Part shown: positions 12,347 to 25,500 of the stretch, one piece after another
How positions within the stretch are numbered: the stretch's first letter is position 1
How the letters are laid out: each line of letters opens with the position of its first letter
Assembly (NCBI GenBank): GCA_022661535.1
Contig: JAKULF010000005.1
Location: 5,332,001 to 5,396,000 of the forward strand
Length of the DNA stretch: 64,000 bases
Origin: Eutypa lata
Taxonomy: Eukaryota; Ascomycota; Sordariomycetes; Xylariales; Diatrypaceae
Direction: 5' to 3'
Position numbers and translations under genes: made by a program
Notes under the pieces: generated by a model
The model's input: the letters and a program-made list of their open reading frames with translations, nothing else
The model's database searches: none
Told to the model about the DNA's origin: nothing

Positions 12347-12810
12347 CTACATCCATACCCTACATACACGCTACTCTCACCACCTATACCTACCTGCCCG
12401 CCTGCTCAACTACATGTATGTACCTACCGACTATCCATTGCACACCCACATCGATCGGAAAGTTTCCAACCAGTCAGCCAACCGAGTTGAAAACCGTCCC
12501 CTCTTAAAAGCGGCCGAACCGTAAATTTGTGCCTGCATTGGACCTTTCACATCGCGTCTCTTGCCGCCCACGACGCCCACTTTTCACTTACTTCGTACTT
12601 TACATACATACTAATAACAACCTGGATCGTGGAGAAAGAGACCGCTACGCTACGCTACCCATAGGTGCTCCATCTAGCTACATATATGTATCATGATTAT
12701 AATTATGATTACCTATGCTTACCTACATACGATGGCTTTGATGATGATGACGATGATGATGATTGCTATGCTACATACATAGTTATCATCTCTCATCTCC
12801 TAGCCCCTAT

Positions 12811-12856
12811 CTAGCCTACCTAGGCTAGGTGAATACGGGGCCGTCCTGTCGGCCCC
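12811..12856. repeat. Two adjacent small hairpins
   Basis: CTAGCCTA / TAGGCTAG are perfect 8-bp arms with a 2-nt centre (12811-12828), followed after 8 nt by GGGGCCG / CGGCCCC 7-bp arms with a 6-nt loop (12837-12856). There is no T-run after them that would suggest an RNA polymerase III terminator. Confidence 0.5.
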
Positions 12857-15800
12857 AGCTATCTATATTACATTACATCTACGAATACCTACATAGTATA
12901 TCTAATGAGTACAGTAACAGCAGCCCCCAAGCAAACCCCAGGTTCGGACGAGGTTCGGATGGAGAACCAACAGATGGGTGATCGTCCAGTTACGCTCAAC
13001 CGGACCAGGTTTTTGCATATTTATTAATAAGTCATTTAATCTTTTTGAGTTACATCATAGCATAAGGTTACACATCTTACAATACGCAGTCGATGACATT
13101 TCTCGTCGCATGGTCCATCAACTTAGAGTGCCAGACCGAGTACCTAGACCACGACGCCGTAGTGCAAATCTCTCTCACTGCAAAGCAGATCGCCAAGGCC
13201 CAAATGCAGGGCAAGTATGCTGTAATAATGTACGGAAGCAGGGAAGACGCTCGAGTGACACAGGACCAGACGAGTTAGTTACCAGGCAGTCTTTATTACC
13301 TACATACATATATACAATATCTACCTACCTACTTACTGCGTACTGCGCAAGGTACAACAAATACATAGGCACATGGAAACTCCACGAGGCGGAGGAGGAT
13401 TGGCACTTGGAGCCTCAGTGAGCACAGACACCGCTGCGCCGCTACGGTCCCGATCATCCATAGACCCCCTCACCCCTGCCCTACCCTGCCTGCCCTACTC
13501 AGGGGTCTCTTCTGAAGCGAAGTCACAAAGACAATCATCCCTTGTAATAACAGCTTTTTAAGTAAACCAACCCAACTGCCAAGTAGGGTTTGCATTTCGT
13601 GTCACTTTTCATATTTTACAGAGCAGACAGAATATATCCGTCATTTCTTCAGGACGAAATTTGGCCCGTACTGGAGGCCCAACCGTCTCCTAATGGCCGT
13701 TGAAATGGCCTCGCATAACGGTCTCATCTTACTGACGAAGCATCTCATTAGCATGCGTGCTGTAGTTTAATGAAGAAGAACATGTGCGCGGATAATCGGT
13801 AGTTGGCTGGAAAACAATGACGAGCTTTCTCGTTCCAGCTGCCCCTCGCTCAATCTTGAGAGCTTTCCCAGATAGTTATTGCTATTCTCGACTTCTCATG
13901 ACTAACAAAGCTTATCGTAGTATAGTACCTATAGTCAGGCTATAGTATAGGTAGCCATAGACACTTGAAACGAGTACCTATGTAGCCACTATAGTGAGAT
14001 AACTATAAATAAGCAGTAAGCCGAGAGAGTACGGCCCCCCTCGTAGGGCACCCGTCGCCGACGACGTAAACAGCATCCTATTAGAGACTACAGCGTTGAA
14101 ACGGGACAAGTAGCCGACTGAAATAGACCAAGCATGTACAATGAAATCCGGGGTCCGCCTCGCGAAATGTGTCAGATACAACCTTAACACTCAATATTAC
14201 AGCTTAATTAGGTCGCCTTTTTCGGGCACTAGACTAGACTCGGCCTATACAACTAGGATTCTCGAGCCTTGACCAACTGGAAGTTTGCCCGGCAGAGGGG
14301 ATCCATCCTCACATGGAACCCCCCAACTGGGCCATTCCTGCCCAATACCTAGCCCAAAGTTGAGCTCGGTGAAGAGCTCTTACTACATGTACGTATGAGC
14401 TCGTCTCGGGATTAGCTCCCAGGACGACATTACGACATACTATCGATAAAGCCGTTGTGCCGCTTCCCACGAGACGAGACGGCTCAGAAAACGTAACAGT
14501 AGTCTTTGCTGTTATGTTGGCTTACCTTCCTCTTTACTACGTAGTTATGTAGCCGCCCGCCTTTCCTGAACATTGTTAGTTCCCCGCTAAGTAAGCGTCG
14601 TTAAAGAAAGGTTGGCCCGGTCGTGATGGCGATGAAGGTGGGAGTGGGAGAGGGCCGTCCCTTTTCTTAGCCCCCGAACGTTGGTAAATCGCGCGGATAT
14701 GAACTAACAACACCACAAGTTGTTGGTTCCCATGATGGCCTCTCAGCCAGTCACCTACACAAGCAAGCAAGCCTAGCCGCGACAACATGACTCGAGAGCC
14801 GACAACATACATGTACCGACAAGGAACGTGGCGTGGAAAGGGCCCTGTCGAAATCTCCAAGTCGCGCGCTTGTCGCATTGTCGTTAATCTGCGAACCTCT
14901 GGATATTGACGTGATAACAAGCTCATCTAGAACCCGGACTACCTATCTATGCATATACTCGACGTCCTAATCTCAGGAAGCATGACGGATATAAATGGCG
15001 AAGCCTCGATATCTACTGTAGGATATAGTTATAGGCTCGACGTAACCTAGATCTTATGATGAAAACCCCGGCCTGCATGAATGATCTTCGCCAGCGCCGC
15101 GATACTCTACACTAGTATCGGGGTTGAGGCTCTCGGAATTTAACGGTCAATATTTGTCTCTGGAAAGGTGCAGATCGGCGTAGGGAATAGAATAGAGGAA
15201 AAAGCGTGAGCACGTTGGAGATATCCAGGCTGCCCCTGCTGCCATTTAGTTAGAGGAACCGGGGGGGGGGGCCTATGGTAACACCCTTTAGTTCTCGATT
15301 ACACACTGGTCAATGTGTCCTCAGACCCGGGGGATACCGCAGATGTACAATCACATATAGCTAGCGGACCAGTAGAAACAGATCTTTGCGCGTCCGCATG
15401 AATGCCCTGCCGGTGCTTTTTCGATGACCTCTTCCGATTGTTGATGAAGGCGTCCGGAGAACCTAGTCAATCCTTCAGGCCATTTCCCCCTCAACCCTAG
15501 TAGCGGAAGAAAAGAAAAAAAAAGCTTTAGTGGCTTCTAGGAGGATTTTCTCAGGGTATGTAATGGACAATGGCAAGGGCCCAGGACTTTTTCATCTGAA
15601 CAATACGAAGGGGATTGATAGCAAGATCGGCGGAGCGGATATTCGCTTTCTGGGCTATTTCCAATAGTTAGTGAGGAGCCCCTACGAAGCGGTTGAAGCC
15701 TTGGGGAGTTCTGGCTCGTCAGCGACCGGCAAATCGCATTGGAGAGTCGTGATATAACCCTCTAGACGGGGCCGACGCTGGGGAGTGGCCCATGCCCACG

Positions 15801-16337
15801 CCCTATCAGGTAACGCAGGCGTGGTGGGGATGACCAACTACGACCTGCCCCTGTCTAGTCAGCCGTCGACTATCTATCCTCCATAGTGCCCATAGTGGGG
15901 GAGTGAGCAGGGGAGCCAAGCTCTGTTTGTGATGCTGGGCGAAATACCTCATGGAGAATCCTAATTCGAAATATGGCCCGATGTAGATGTTTCGAGACAT
16001 ACGTAACGTACGTAGTTAACAAGATGGATGACCTCTTACCATCTTCCCCCCAACATGACCCTCATAATAAGCGCAGCCGCCGGATCCCCTATCGTGAAGG
16101 GCTTGGCCGCTCCGCTTAGAACAACGGGACTATTCAACTAACACTAAGCCAGAAGCGCGGGATTGTAGTTTAGGTAGTTAACTAACTACTGGTCACAGCA
16201 GGGAATTCATTCGCTGCCCTCGGATTCTTCGCATTTCTTTCATTTCAGCGAAGGGTGACATTATTGCCCATTATTACCAGTTACCAATATGCTGAGGGAA
16301 CTATTGTTAAGTCGGAATCCATGATGTTGGTAATTAG

Positions 16338-16361
16338 AAGAAGAAGAAGAAGAAGAAGAAA
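16338..16361. repeat. AAG trinucleotide microsatellite
   Basis: About seven AAG units followed by an A run, in the non-coding interval upstream of the CENP-B-type gene. Confidence 0.8.
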
Positions 16362-18226
16362 AAAACACGTTAGCATTCGATATTTCCTCCTGTATCTTCG
16401 TCATCAGAAGCAAGTAAGGTACATGTGTCTGCACGTGTAGGTAATGCCGTATCCACTATCCATCGTCTACATATTTTCATTGCGTTTCAACGCTTCACCC
16501 CCCCTTCAGACACCCCTCCCCGAGCCCCAGTTTTGCACCTCGGGAGCTTCCAGCATCCGCTTTGCTTAAGCTATGCCTGTAGGTACCAGGTAGGTTGGTA
16601 GGGTCCAGTGGACTCCAGATTCCCAACTAACCTAACATGCCCTGGCTGGGCCCCGCGGCGGTGTCTCTTTCTTTTGTATCGCACCCGACCTTAAAGGTCA
16701 CTTCATTAACGTGGTTTGGTAAGAAATATCGAGAAAACCTCGTGGGTTGGTGATGATTAAAGGGCAACTAAACCACATGGGTTTTTAACTCTTTCGTCCT
16801 TGGCTCTCTGATAACTTTTTTCTAACTTTTCCCCCCTACTACACGTGCTGCTAAACTCGGTATTGTCTCACAAGGTCGTGTCTCCGAATTTGACGGCATG
16901 CCGAGTTTGCGTGGCTTTTGCTTGCTTTTGTCCACCCTAGTTCGGTTTGTCATACATGCTTTGTACGGCTTTCGTCAAATGCAGGCAGGGTACATAAAAT
17001 ATTTGGAGCTCTACAGTTTATGTGCATCTTCTGGGGGGGAGCTAAAGACATGGTAGCATTCGCTGCTTGTTCTCTCGTCCAATGCTTTGAATGGAACAAC
17101 CCCCCCGGCAAGTCAGCCCTCTTTAGCATCCACAGGCTACTTTGATTCATCCGTACTCCGTACCCATCGAGTACGGCTGGTACGGTAGTCCCTGGTCTGG
17201 GACTTTCTTGGGTTTGTCATACCATATTCTCATCCCTCGAGGGTTACTTTCACCCCCCATCTATCTCTTCCTTGTTTAGAAAATCGACCCCCCCTCGATT
17301 CTGAAAGCCACACATACCCTTGTCGTTGCATACATATGTATCAGTGTATTGCCCTCCACATGTCTGCGTCCACCATTTTAGCACTGCTTTCGCCTTGCGT
17401 CTGGTCTGATATTGCTATCTTGACGGAGACTCGAGTCTCCAAACTACAGCTTTTAGCATCGTGCTCCTGTAGGAGATCTTCATCGTTAGGAGACATTGGT
17501 GAAGACTGCTCCAGATGGTCCTGTTTGCTACGACATACGTCAGTTGTCAACCGTTCGGTCGTTTCCATTTACACTACAGATACAGGTCGCCTTTCCTTGT
17601 CCCTCGCTGCACTAATACAGGATCGATCCGGGAAGACAGAGAGAGGACATACAACGACCAACCAAAAATAAAGGAGCGGTCTGGTTATTCCAGGAATTGC
17701 GATATTTGGACCACCTAGGCGGTAGCAGATAGAATCGTTGTGGATGTTTGTTAGTTGGTATTCCTGGAGATCGGCTCTCGTCCCGTGCGTGGGAATACAC
17801 AAGCATACAATCAACTACCTACTAGGGTCGAGACTTACGCCTCTCCGCCACTCTTGTTTCGGAGGCGTGCCGGGAAAGCTTTGCCAAACTACCAACGTTG
17901 CTGCAGCTTCCAACCGTCTACGGGAATTTTAACCTACCATTCGATCTCGTCCTCGAGACACCAATTTCTTTAACTGAATATGCATGTCGTCCCCCGGCCG
18001 TGAAGGTCAATTTGCCAAACCCCAGCCCGGCAGATCCCATATAGAATTGTCAAGTCCGTTGCTTTCAACCATCGCTGGCGATTTCCAGGGGTTCAGATGC
18101 TATAACCTACAATACGGCAGTAGACGATCACAGAGTAGAGCCCAACTACTAACTAGTCGATGCAATCTTCAACCACACCATATATCCTAGGAGCGCCTTG
18201 CGTAGAACTCCTCCTGACCGGTCAAG

Positions 18227-20235
18227 ATGCACAACAACATGATGCCTTCGACTGGTATGGACCAGCAGAACCATTCAGCCCATGACACCACTTATAGCAG
18301 CGAACCATGGGTTGACATGAATACGTATAACACTATGGCAATGACCACTTATGCGGGTGATTACTACATACCAGCGACATCTCATGGACTACCTTCGGAA
18401 TCTATAGGCGGACACATGCCTCCGCCTCCAGTTCCTCACGCGGTTCAACCGCAGCAACACCAACAAAACCAACATCAGCATCAGCATCATCACCAACATC
18501 AACATCAGCATCACCAACAACATCCCCTTCCATATACAAGTCAGCTACCACATTCATTGATAATCCCAACTCAGCAGCCCTCCCATGTCACATGGCCCAG
18601 TCTCCGGATAAACACCCCGCAGAACTATTCAAACCCCCCTGTGATGATACCACCAGCTCCGGTACCCCATCGACAGCAGCCAAAAGTGCCGTCTATCACT
18701 ACAGCGACACCTAGGAAGACGTTAACTATCCAAGACAGGAGAGAGATGTGCAAGTTTCATCAGGAGAATCCTCATGTCAAACAGACGGATATCGGTCTGA
18801 GATTTGGGGTAGAACGAAGGTGAGCCAGTCACTATGAGACGAGGTTCTTCTTGGGCTGACATTCGCCTATAGCACGGTATCTAAGACGCTGCGGTACAAA
18901 GAGAGATGGCTTAACTACGAAGAAAGGGGCGGATCCCCTATTCAGAGGACCAAAGGAAAGTCTCCCCCAGATATTGAGCGTGCCCTTGCCGTCTGGGTTA
19001 AGGGGATGCAGAAGAAAGGCCACGCCTTCACTGATGCCCAGATGGAAGAGAGAGCGAAGGTGTTCTGTGCCGGCCAGGAGAACGCCCTGAAAATGATCAC
19101 ATCTTCATGGCTCGAGAAATTCAAGCAGAAGCATGGGATCGGACCGGGCAAGCTGGTCCGGAGAGCTTCAGAGACGGCCATTCCAGATAGCGCTCACCGT
19201 TTAGAAACGGAGTCCCCCCTGATCTCAGCGTCGCAGACTCCAAGCGGGATTTCGCCAGCCTCGCCGGCCGGACAGTCGTCACCAGCTACCTCGTCGGCAC
19301 ACCCAGACTCGAAGGAGACGCTCTCTACTTTCATGGACCTAGAAGGAAGCAACTACAAGCACCCGCAACACTCGCAAAGCACTACGTCCCTATCGAGCGC
19401 TGTCACCGACCCGCAGAGCTCGACATTCTCTGCTGGTGGCGGTGGCGGTGGGAGTGCCTTTAGCCCGACCTCGCAGTTTACCTTCTCGCCTGACCCCAAT
19501 AGTGGCATACTCCCTTCGGCCGAGGGCTCCAACTTCCACCGCCCCCGGAGCCAGACGTTCCCGCATCTCCCGAACATTGAGCAGCTTGAGTACTTGAATC
19601 AGCCCAACAACAACAGCGGTGGCGGCGATGGCGGTAGTAATAATGGTATTAACGGTTCGAACAGTAACGGCGAGTCCCTAACGCCCAAGTACAGTAACAA
19701 CACTGGAACGGCACCGTCCTCGGCGCTTGAGTCACCGGCCCACGAGATTGGGGCACACTCCTTCGGCATGGATTCGGCGACTTCTACGACGACAACAGGA
19801 ATCACCTCGCCGACGCTTCGCCGCGTCAGCAGCAGCAACAGCTTAGGTGGCAGGTCAACTACTTCCGCTACCGGTGGGGCTGCCATTTCAGGGACACCAA
19901 TGGGATCCTCACCTAGCTCGCCAACGCAGGAGGATGCGCGACGCGCTGCCGATACCCTCCTGAGCTTCATCTCCAGCGTCTCACCGGCGGGCATGTTCGA
20001 CCAAAACGAATACATGGCTGTCGTCCGCCTAACCGAGAAGCTGAGACTACAACAGCAACAGCAGCAACAACAGCACCAGCTCGCGGTGGCGGCGGCTGCA
20101 GCGGCTGCAGCAATACCCAAGCAGAGTTCCTCGTCCCAGGGACTTGGTGGCCTGTCGAGGATCCCGGAGGGCGATGTCGAGATGACACCCCCTGGTCCCC
20201 TGGGCGTCAAGAACGAGGCTGTGATGAACGAGTGA
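18227..20235 (+). CDS. CENP-B-type helix-turn-helix DNA-binding protein
   Basis: Two exons, 18227-18819 and 18873-20235 (intron 53 nt), giving 651 aa. The N-terminal 150 residues are low-complexity with a His/Gln tract (18450-18530). A first HTH follows (LTIQDRREMCKFHQENPHV...GVERSTVSKTLRYKERWL) and then the CENPB-type HTH (DIERALAVWVKGMQKKGHAFTDAQMEERAKVF...SSWLEKFKQKHGI). The C-terminal half is Ser/Gly/Asn-rich and contains a conserved-looking helix (ADTLLSFISSV...YMAVVRLTEKLRL) before a poly-Gln and poly-Ala run. There is no DDE transposase domain, so this is not a pogo/Fot1 transposase but a domesticated or stand-alone DNA-binding protein, probably nuclear. ATG context GTCAAGATG is good. 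The target DNA is unknown. Confidence 0.9.
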
Positions 20236-21241
20236 GAACGAAAAAGAAACGAACCCGCCTTTCTTATAGGCTGGCAGTAGACCCGTGCCTCAACTAAGAA
20301 GATGATCTCATCAATACTGCAGACGTCCGATGATATCAACGACGCCCCCGTTCCCATCGTCCGGCTCAAGAAGACATTACTCACGCGTCGGGAAACAGTC
20401 GTTCGAACCCGCCCCTTGGATGTAACATCAAAACAACGAACGGATACTTAAATGAACCAACCCGCAAATTCCAATGGCTTCCGGTAAAGAAAAGCTTATC
20501 GCCAACATACGGCATCTTTTGTCTTTATCTGCCCAAATCTACGACCCTGAAAGACCAGGTTCCTCAAAACTCATACCAAACAACCACAGCAACAACAACA
20601 ACAGAAGGACAGGATAACAACTACCTCGGGACCACAGAACACTTAACCACGCATATGACCAACTAACCAAAATGCCTTGCTCATGAAACATCCCAAGCTA
20701 GCTAGAACACAAACTCTCACGAAAAGAACAACCTCTATACAGATACCCGACGCCCACGCGTAAAATATTCTTCTGGAGGGAGGAAGAAATAAAAACATCG
20801 CTCCTTTCGGATGACGATTGCGACGACGACTACTCCCCGAAGCTTGTTATTATTATACCTTTCTATATATATTATCCCGACACCATTTTTTATCGTTTTC
20901 GGTTTCGACATTATACTACCACTTACTGCACAAGACTTTTTACCACGCTCGCGCGACAAAAATTAGGAACGCACTGCCGCTTACCGCAAGGACAAGCGAC
21001 TCTGTTTACTTTCTGCTTTTTGCGTATATATATATATATCGATTTTTTTTATCTATTCTATATTCTTGTCCTCCTTTACCAGATCTGGTTATTTTCTCCA
21101 CCTGTCGTTCGCTCAACAACAACAAAACTTTATACCATGTATCAAGGACCGCTCGTTTATATAATATCACCAAACCAACTGGTCGAGGAGGAAGGCAAGA
21201 GAAGGAAACATGAGCAAGATGGAAATGGGATAACACAAAAA

Positions 21242-21283
21242 GGGGGTTGGGAATTGGGGTTGGGGTTGGGGGTTAGGATAGGG
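21242..21283 (+). repeat. G-quadruplex-type motif
   Basis: Five runs of three to five G (21242-21246, 21249-21251, 21256-21259, 21262-21265, 21268-21272) separated by loops of 2-4 nt on the plus strand, with a sixth GGG at 21281. It fits the canonical G3+N1-7 pattern. It lies about 1 kb downstream of the CENP-B-type stop. Confidence 0.75.
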
Positions 21284-21531
21284 CTCATGGATTGCGACAA
21301 CATCGTACTAAAGGGAAAACATGTGCCTGCCTCATCTATCATCTATCTCTCTATTCTATTTTTTCCTTTATCTGAAGAGGCGTGAGTGTGTGCAGTGTGT
21401 TGTTGCTGTTGTTTCCTTTGCAGCATCTGGCGTTTTCGGGAGCTTATTTTTATTTTATTTTACCCTTTTCTTTTTTTTCCCTGTCCCTTCCCCAATCATG
21501 GATGGTCCTTGTGCGCCCCCACATAACCGTA

Positions 21532-21556
21532 GGTGGTGGTGGTGGTGGTGGTGGTG
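21532..21556. repeat. GGT trinucleotide run
   Basis: About eight consecutive GGT units in the convergent intergenic region. Confidence 0.9.
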
Positions 21557-22380
21557 GGCCCGGCTCATAATAGTAGAACTGTTTATGGTTTCATCGACGT
21601 TTGTGTCAATGGGGGGTTGGTTTGTTGTTTCAAGTTTCTTTTTTCCCTTTTCTTCCCTCTTTCTATTTTGACCCTTTCCGACAAATGCCGAGCCTACCTA
21701 CCCAACTAGGCAGGGCGTTGCGGAGCATGCATGGTCAACAACAAGAGAGAGACAGAAACAGAAACAGAACAGAGAGAGAGAGAGAATCACAGCAAGGCCG
21801 CGAGGTGAAATTGGACGACGGATGTAATCTACATAATTGGTTTTTTTATTATCTTTTTTTACCAGTAGGTGGGGGGAGGGTTGGAGTCAGGATAGCACAA
21901 GCAAAGGCACAAACAAAGCAAGGCATATCTACTACTTATATTTATCTCGGTTATTATTTATTTATTTTCGAGGTCGCTGATGCTTCTTCCGCAAGGAGAG
22001 AGAAACAGAAGAGAGAGAGCGACACACACACAACAGCTACATACATATATAACACAGATAACTGGTAGTCGAAAAGACACAAAAGGAGGTTAGCTGAAAT
22101 TCAAATCGTTGTTTTTATTCTTTTCTTTTCCTTCTTTCTGGGCGGCGGTCTGCTTGCTTTCCAGAAAAAGAAAAGAGAAAAGAAAAAGAAAAAAGTAATG
22201 CATTTACGATCAACTACGCCTGGTTATCACATCGTGACTCTTAAAAAAACACCATTGGTAGAATCGTGATACGAAGCTTCTAATAAGGTAGGTTACACCA
22301 AACATCAAATGGTATCGTGACACATTGTGACAGCCTAATGATTTACATGTAGTAAATCTTAAACATTCCTTACAATATCT

Positions 22381-22399
22381 GGGGGGGGGGGGGGGGGGG
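22381..22399 (+). repeat. Homopolymeric G run (19 nt)
   Basis: Nineteen consecutive G on the plus strand, about 140 bp downstream of the PXA gene stop (C run in its own sense). Length may be uncertain because homopolymers are error-prone in sequencing. Confidence 0.8.
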
Positions 22400-22535
22400 T
22401 ATCGATCAACAAGGCAATCAACGTCTGCCTTCCTTGCTTACTTGCTTGCTCGCTTGCAAAAACGTAACGAAACAAAGAGAGAAATAAATGATTAATAACA
22501 AAAAGAACAAGACATATGATATGATATGGCCTCTC

Positions 22536-25500
22536 TCAATCCAGCCGTTCCGCCCGCAAGTCTATGACACCTTTCTGGGCGAGCTCGGGCATGAGGCGCA
22601 CCAGGATCAGCTCGAGGACCCCGTACATGAGGTGCTTGTTGCAGTAGGCGTCTGAGAAGACGTCGAGGATACCAGACTCGATTTCGGAAAGGACCCTCTC
22701 TTCTTCTCCTTCTTCTTCGTCTTCTACGCCGACGTCGCACGGTGTAGTTTCTTCTTGTTCTTCTTCGTCATCGTCGTCCCTGCGGTAGTGGAGGTGGTTG
22801 TTGTTGTTGTTGTCTTCGCTTCCGCTGCCGGTCTCGGCCGATCGCTCACCGGTTTCCCCTGGCTCTGGTCGCCGCTTACGAATCACAGGCGCGGATGCTA
22901 CGCCGTCTCTGCTGTCGTCGTCTATAGCAGGAGGACGCTTGTCCTCGTAGGGGGTAGAGGGAGCACGAGCAGGAACAGGGTCGCATGGTCTTTCCTCTCC
23001 AGTGCCTGTGACGTTGCGATCGGTGCTACTACTGTTGCTGTTCGCGGACGGTCCGAACCGCATGTTGCTGCCGCCGCCACTGCTCGCCTCACTGTTGTTG
23101 TTCCTTTTGTTGCTGGTCTGTATACTACTACTAGAAGACCAAGGCCAACTACTACTGCTACTACTACTATGGCTACTACTACCATAGTATAACCTGACCA
23201 CCCCCTTCGGCACAAGCGCCCAAAACGCCCTAGCGCATCTGCGGCGCAAGGCCACCAGTTCCTCATCGGATGAGGGGGGGATAAGCCCAGGGGTTCCTGG
23301 GGCGTTATTAGGGAAAACAGCGGCGCGGATCGAGCGAAGAAGTGGGGGCAGATGGGCAGGATCTAGAATACGGGTATGAATGTAGTGTGAGAGGAGCCTG
23401 TAGTTACAAAGTTAGTGTTGTGATGCCATAATACAACTCGTTGTTGTTAGGTTAGAAAATGGGTGTGCGTGGGGGTAACAATCTTGGGGTTTCCCTCATG
23501 GCAGTTTGATATCGCCTACGAAGAAGAGGGGAGGAGGGGTGGATGGCTAGGTTTCACAGCATATGATGAGACGCAAGGTAGGATGGAGAGACCGCATTCG
23601 TAGGGTAAATTGAGCTGTGGCTTTAGACCCGGGGTCGTCCTGGTATCCCGGCTCCCCCGGCAATAACAGGAATCGGGCACCGAGTGGTAGCAGAACCGAA
23701 CGTGGCAAACAGCTCAGAGCAAACGTCCGTAACGAATGGAACGATAAGATGATGGTGAGGCTTTGGGCGAGGCCCGGCTACTTTGCGGGGGACGCATAAG
23801 CTTCAGCAGGGGGCTTATAGAGGATGCATGCGACGTGAGATGACCCCTGACTTGTCCGATCAGGATGGACAGAGATGAATGGTAGACTCTCTTTTGGGGT
23901 ATCTGCGTCCCCAAAGGCTGGCTTGGCTGGTCTTTCGCGATTGGGTGCCAGTAGTAAGGGTAGTTGGTTGGTCGGCGAAGGATGTTTTCTTTCGGAGTCT
24001 CGAAAACATCTCAACTCGCAAGGTGGTAGTCACACCCTTGAAGCTTGTGTCAAGCCTCCCGGTTCTTGGAAAAGGATCATGACAAAACCAAACAGTTAGG
24101 CCATAATAGGGTTTCGTCTGGCATGAACTAATTGATACCTAACTATTCCGTACATAGACAATGGAACAAGTATTGACTAGGGGGAAGATCTGAGGCATGC
24201 AACGCAGCCCGTGCTCAGCGAAGATCCGTCGTCATGGGAGAGATCCAAGCTCTAGCAAGAGTGGTAGTAGGTAGTAAGGTTACGTGCAGGCAGCGCACGG
24301 GAGCAACGCGGCAGACCGTGCAGCGGTACGAAGCGAAAAGGAAACGAGAGCTCATAGAGTCGCACCAGGGGCGCGTCGCTAAAGCAGAATTGTCAGATCT
24401 AATCCTGGGCCGACGGGTGATGATCCTTGCCAGATCCAGGTCGGGCGCGTAAAGAAGGCATCCGGCTGGTCAGGTTTGTCAGCCCCGCGCTCCCTATCGT
24501 GCAATCGGACGAAGAGGCGCCAGGGGCATCCCGTCATTGGTCAATGGCCATGAATCAGAACGGTAGCGAAAAAAACGGCGTCTGATTTTTAAGACTTCGC
24601 CAGTTGGGAGAGACAAAACATTATTCGGCATGTGGTTGTCCGTTTGGCAATGAACTCCGAGACATGGAGATATAACAGAATACAAGATACGTAGCTAAGA
24701 TGTAGAAAGATGGGACCCCTAACCCCCTATACCACACTAAATAGCTGATATTAAGCCGCGAAAATGAGCGGAGATGGGTTAGTGAGTGGGTGAAGTGATC
24801 GTGACGATTATTCACACTTGTGAAAATAAACTTCCGTCTTTTGAGAGCTGATTGGAGAGATTTAGGTCCTGTGACTTCCAGTGTATGCGATGTGACGAGC
24901 GACAGTTCCAACACGATGTGAGACGAGGAGAATAATTGGCCTACCTATCAAGACTGCCGTTGAACCCTGCAAGCTTTCCGGGCCCTCTCATAGCAGCCCA
25001 TTGTCCCATAGACAAGGCACCAGTTAGCCAAGGCATGCGGACGTCTATTTCGAGGAGATTCGCTAGACAAGACCACACGTTAAAGTCGACGATGGGGGCC
25101 TTAACAGGTTTGGGGTGTGACACGAAATTTGTGGGAAGATCGTATGACTTTTCGGTGTAACTTAGTTCAATAGAATCCACTTGACGGATAATAGCGTTCG
25201 ATCTTGGCGGTAACGATCTCGATAGCATAATAGCGCCGACAAGGAGGCGGATTAGGTGTACGGCAAGAAATCCCCAATGAACGAGAGACCAAAATACCTG
25301 ATGAATCGACCAGGAACGCTTACTGCTGACTTGCCGGGTATTATTGGGACCTGGAGGAGCATCCGCTCGAGGAGCATCACCGTTAGGAGTCTCTGCAGCA
25401 TCTCGCTTACGGGCTAACCTCGTAAGTATGATGAGACATTCCCATATTAGCCAAGGCTGGGAGAGCCTATTAGCGAGAAGATTCCCAATCACGAGCTCCG

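Larger units (their letters stand above)
10819..18226. other. Long gene-free interval, 7.4 kb, microsatellite-rich
   Basis: No ORF in either strand shows a recognisable domain; the longest (12978-13421 +, 11214-11585 -, 14576-14926 -) have no family resemblance. The region from about 11600 to 12900 is packed with TACC/GTAC/CATA words; a CATA run, two neighbouring hairpins and an AAG run are listed separately. The right end probably includes the promoter and long 5' leader of the CENP-B-type gene. A non-coding RNA gene cannot be excluded. Confidence 0.5.
20236..22535. other. Convergent intergenic region, 2.3 kb
   Basis: Between the stops of the CENP-B-type gene (+) and the PXA gene (-), so it should hold both 3' untranslated regions and terminators. 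It is strongly strand-biased (T-rich runs 21030-21060, 21430-21480, 21840-21860) and contains a GGT run, an AG run, a G-quadruplex-type motif and a 19-nt G run. The overlapping ORFs here are low-complexity and not believable genes. Confidence 0.6.

Noticed and set aside
12978..13421. 147-codon ORF on the plus strand
   Set aside because: Composition looks random and it runs through microsatellite sequence.
20398..20420. GTTCGAACCC resembling a tRNA B box downstream of the CENP-B-type gene
   Set aside because: The flanks do not pair as a T stem and no anticodon arm fits upstream on either strand.
21241..21283. Telomere-like GGGGTT/GGGTTA repeat
   Set aside because: Run lengths and loops vary and there is no TTAGGG array; better described as a G-quadruplex motif.
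22755..23192. Overlapping Val/Leu-rich ORF on the plus strand
   Set aside because: Antisense shadow of the low-complexity last exon of the PXA gene.
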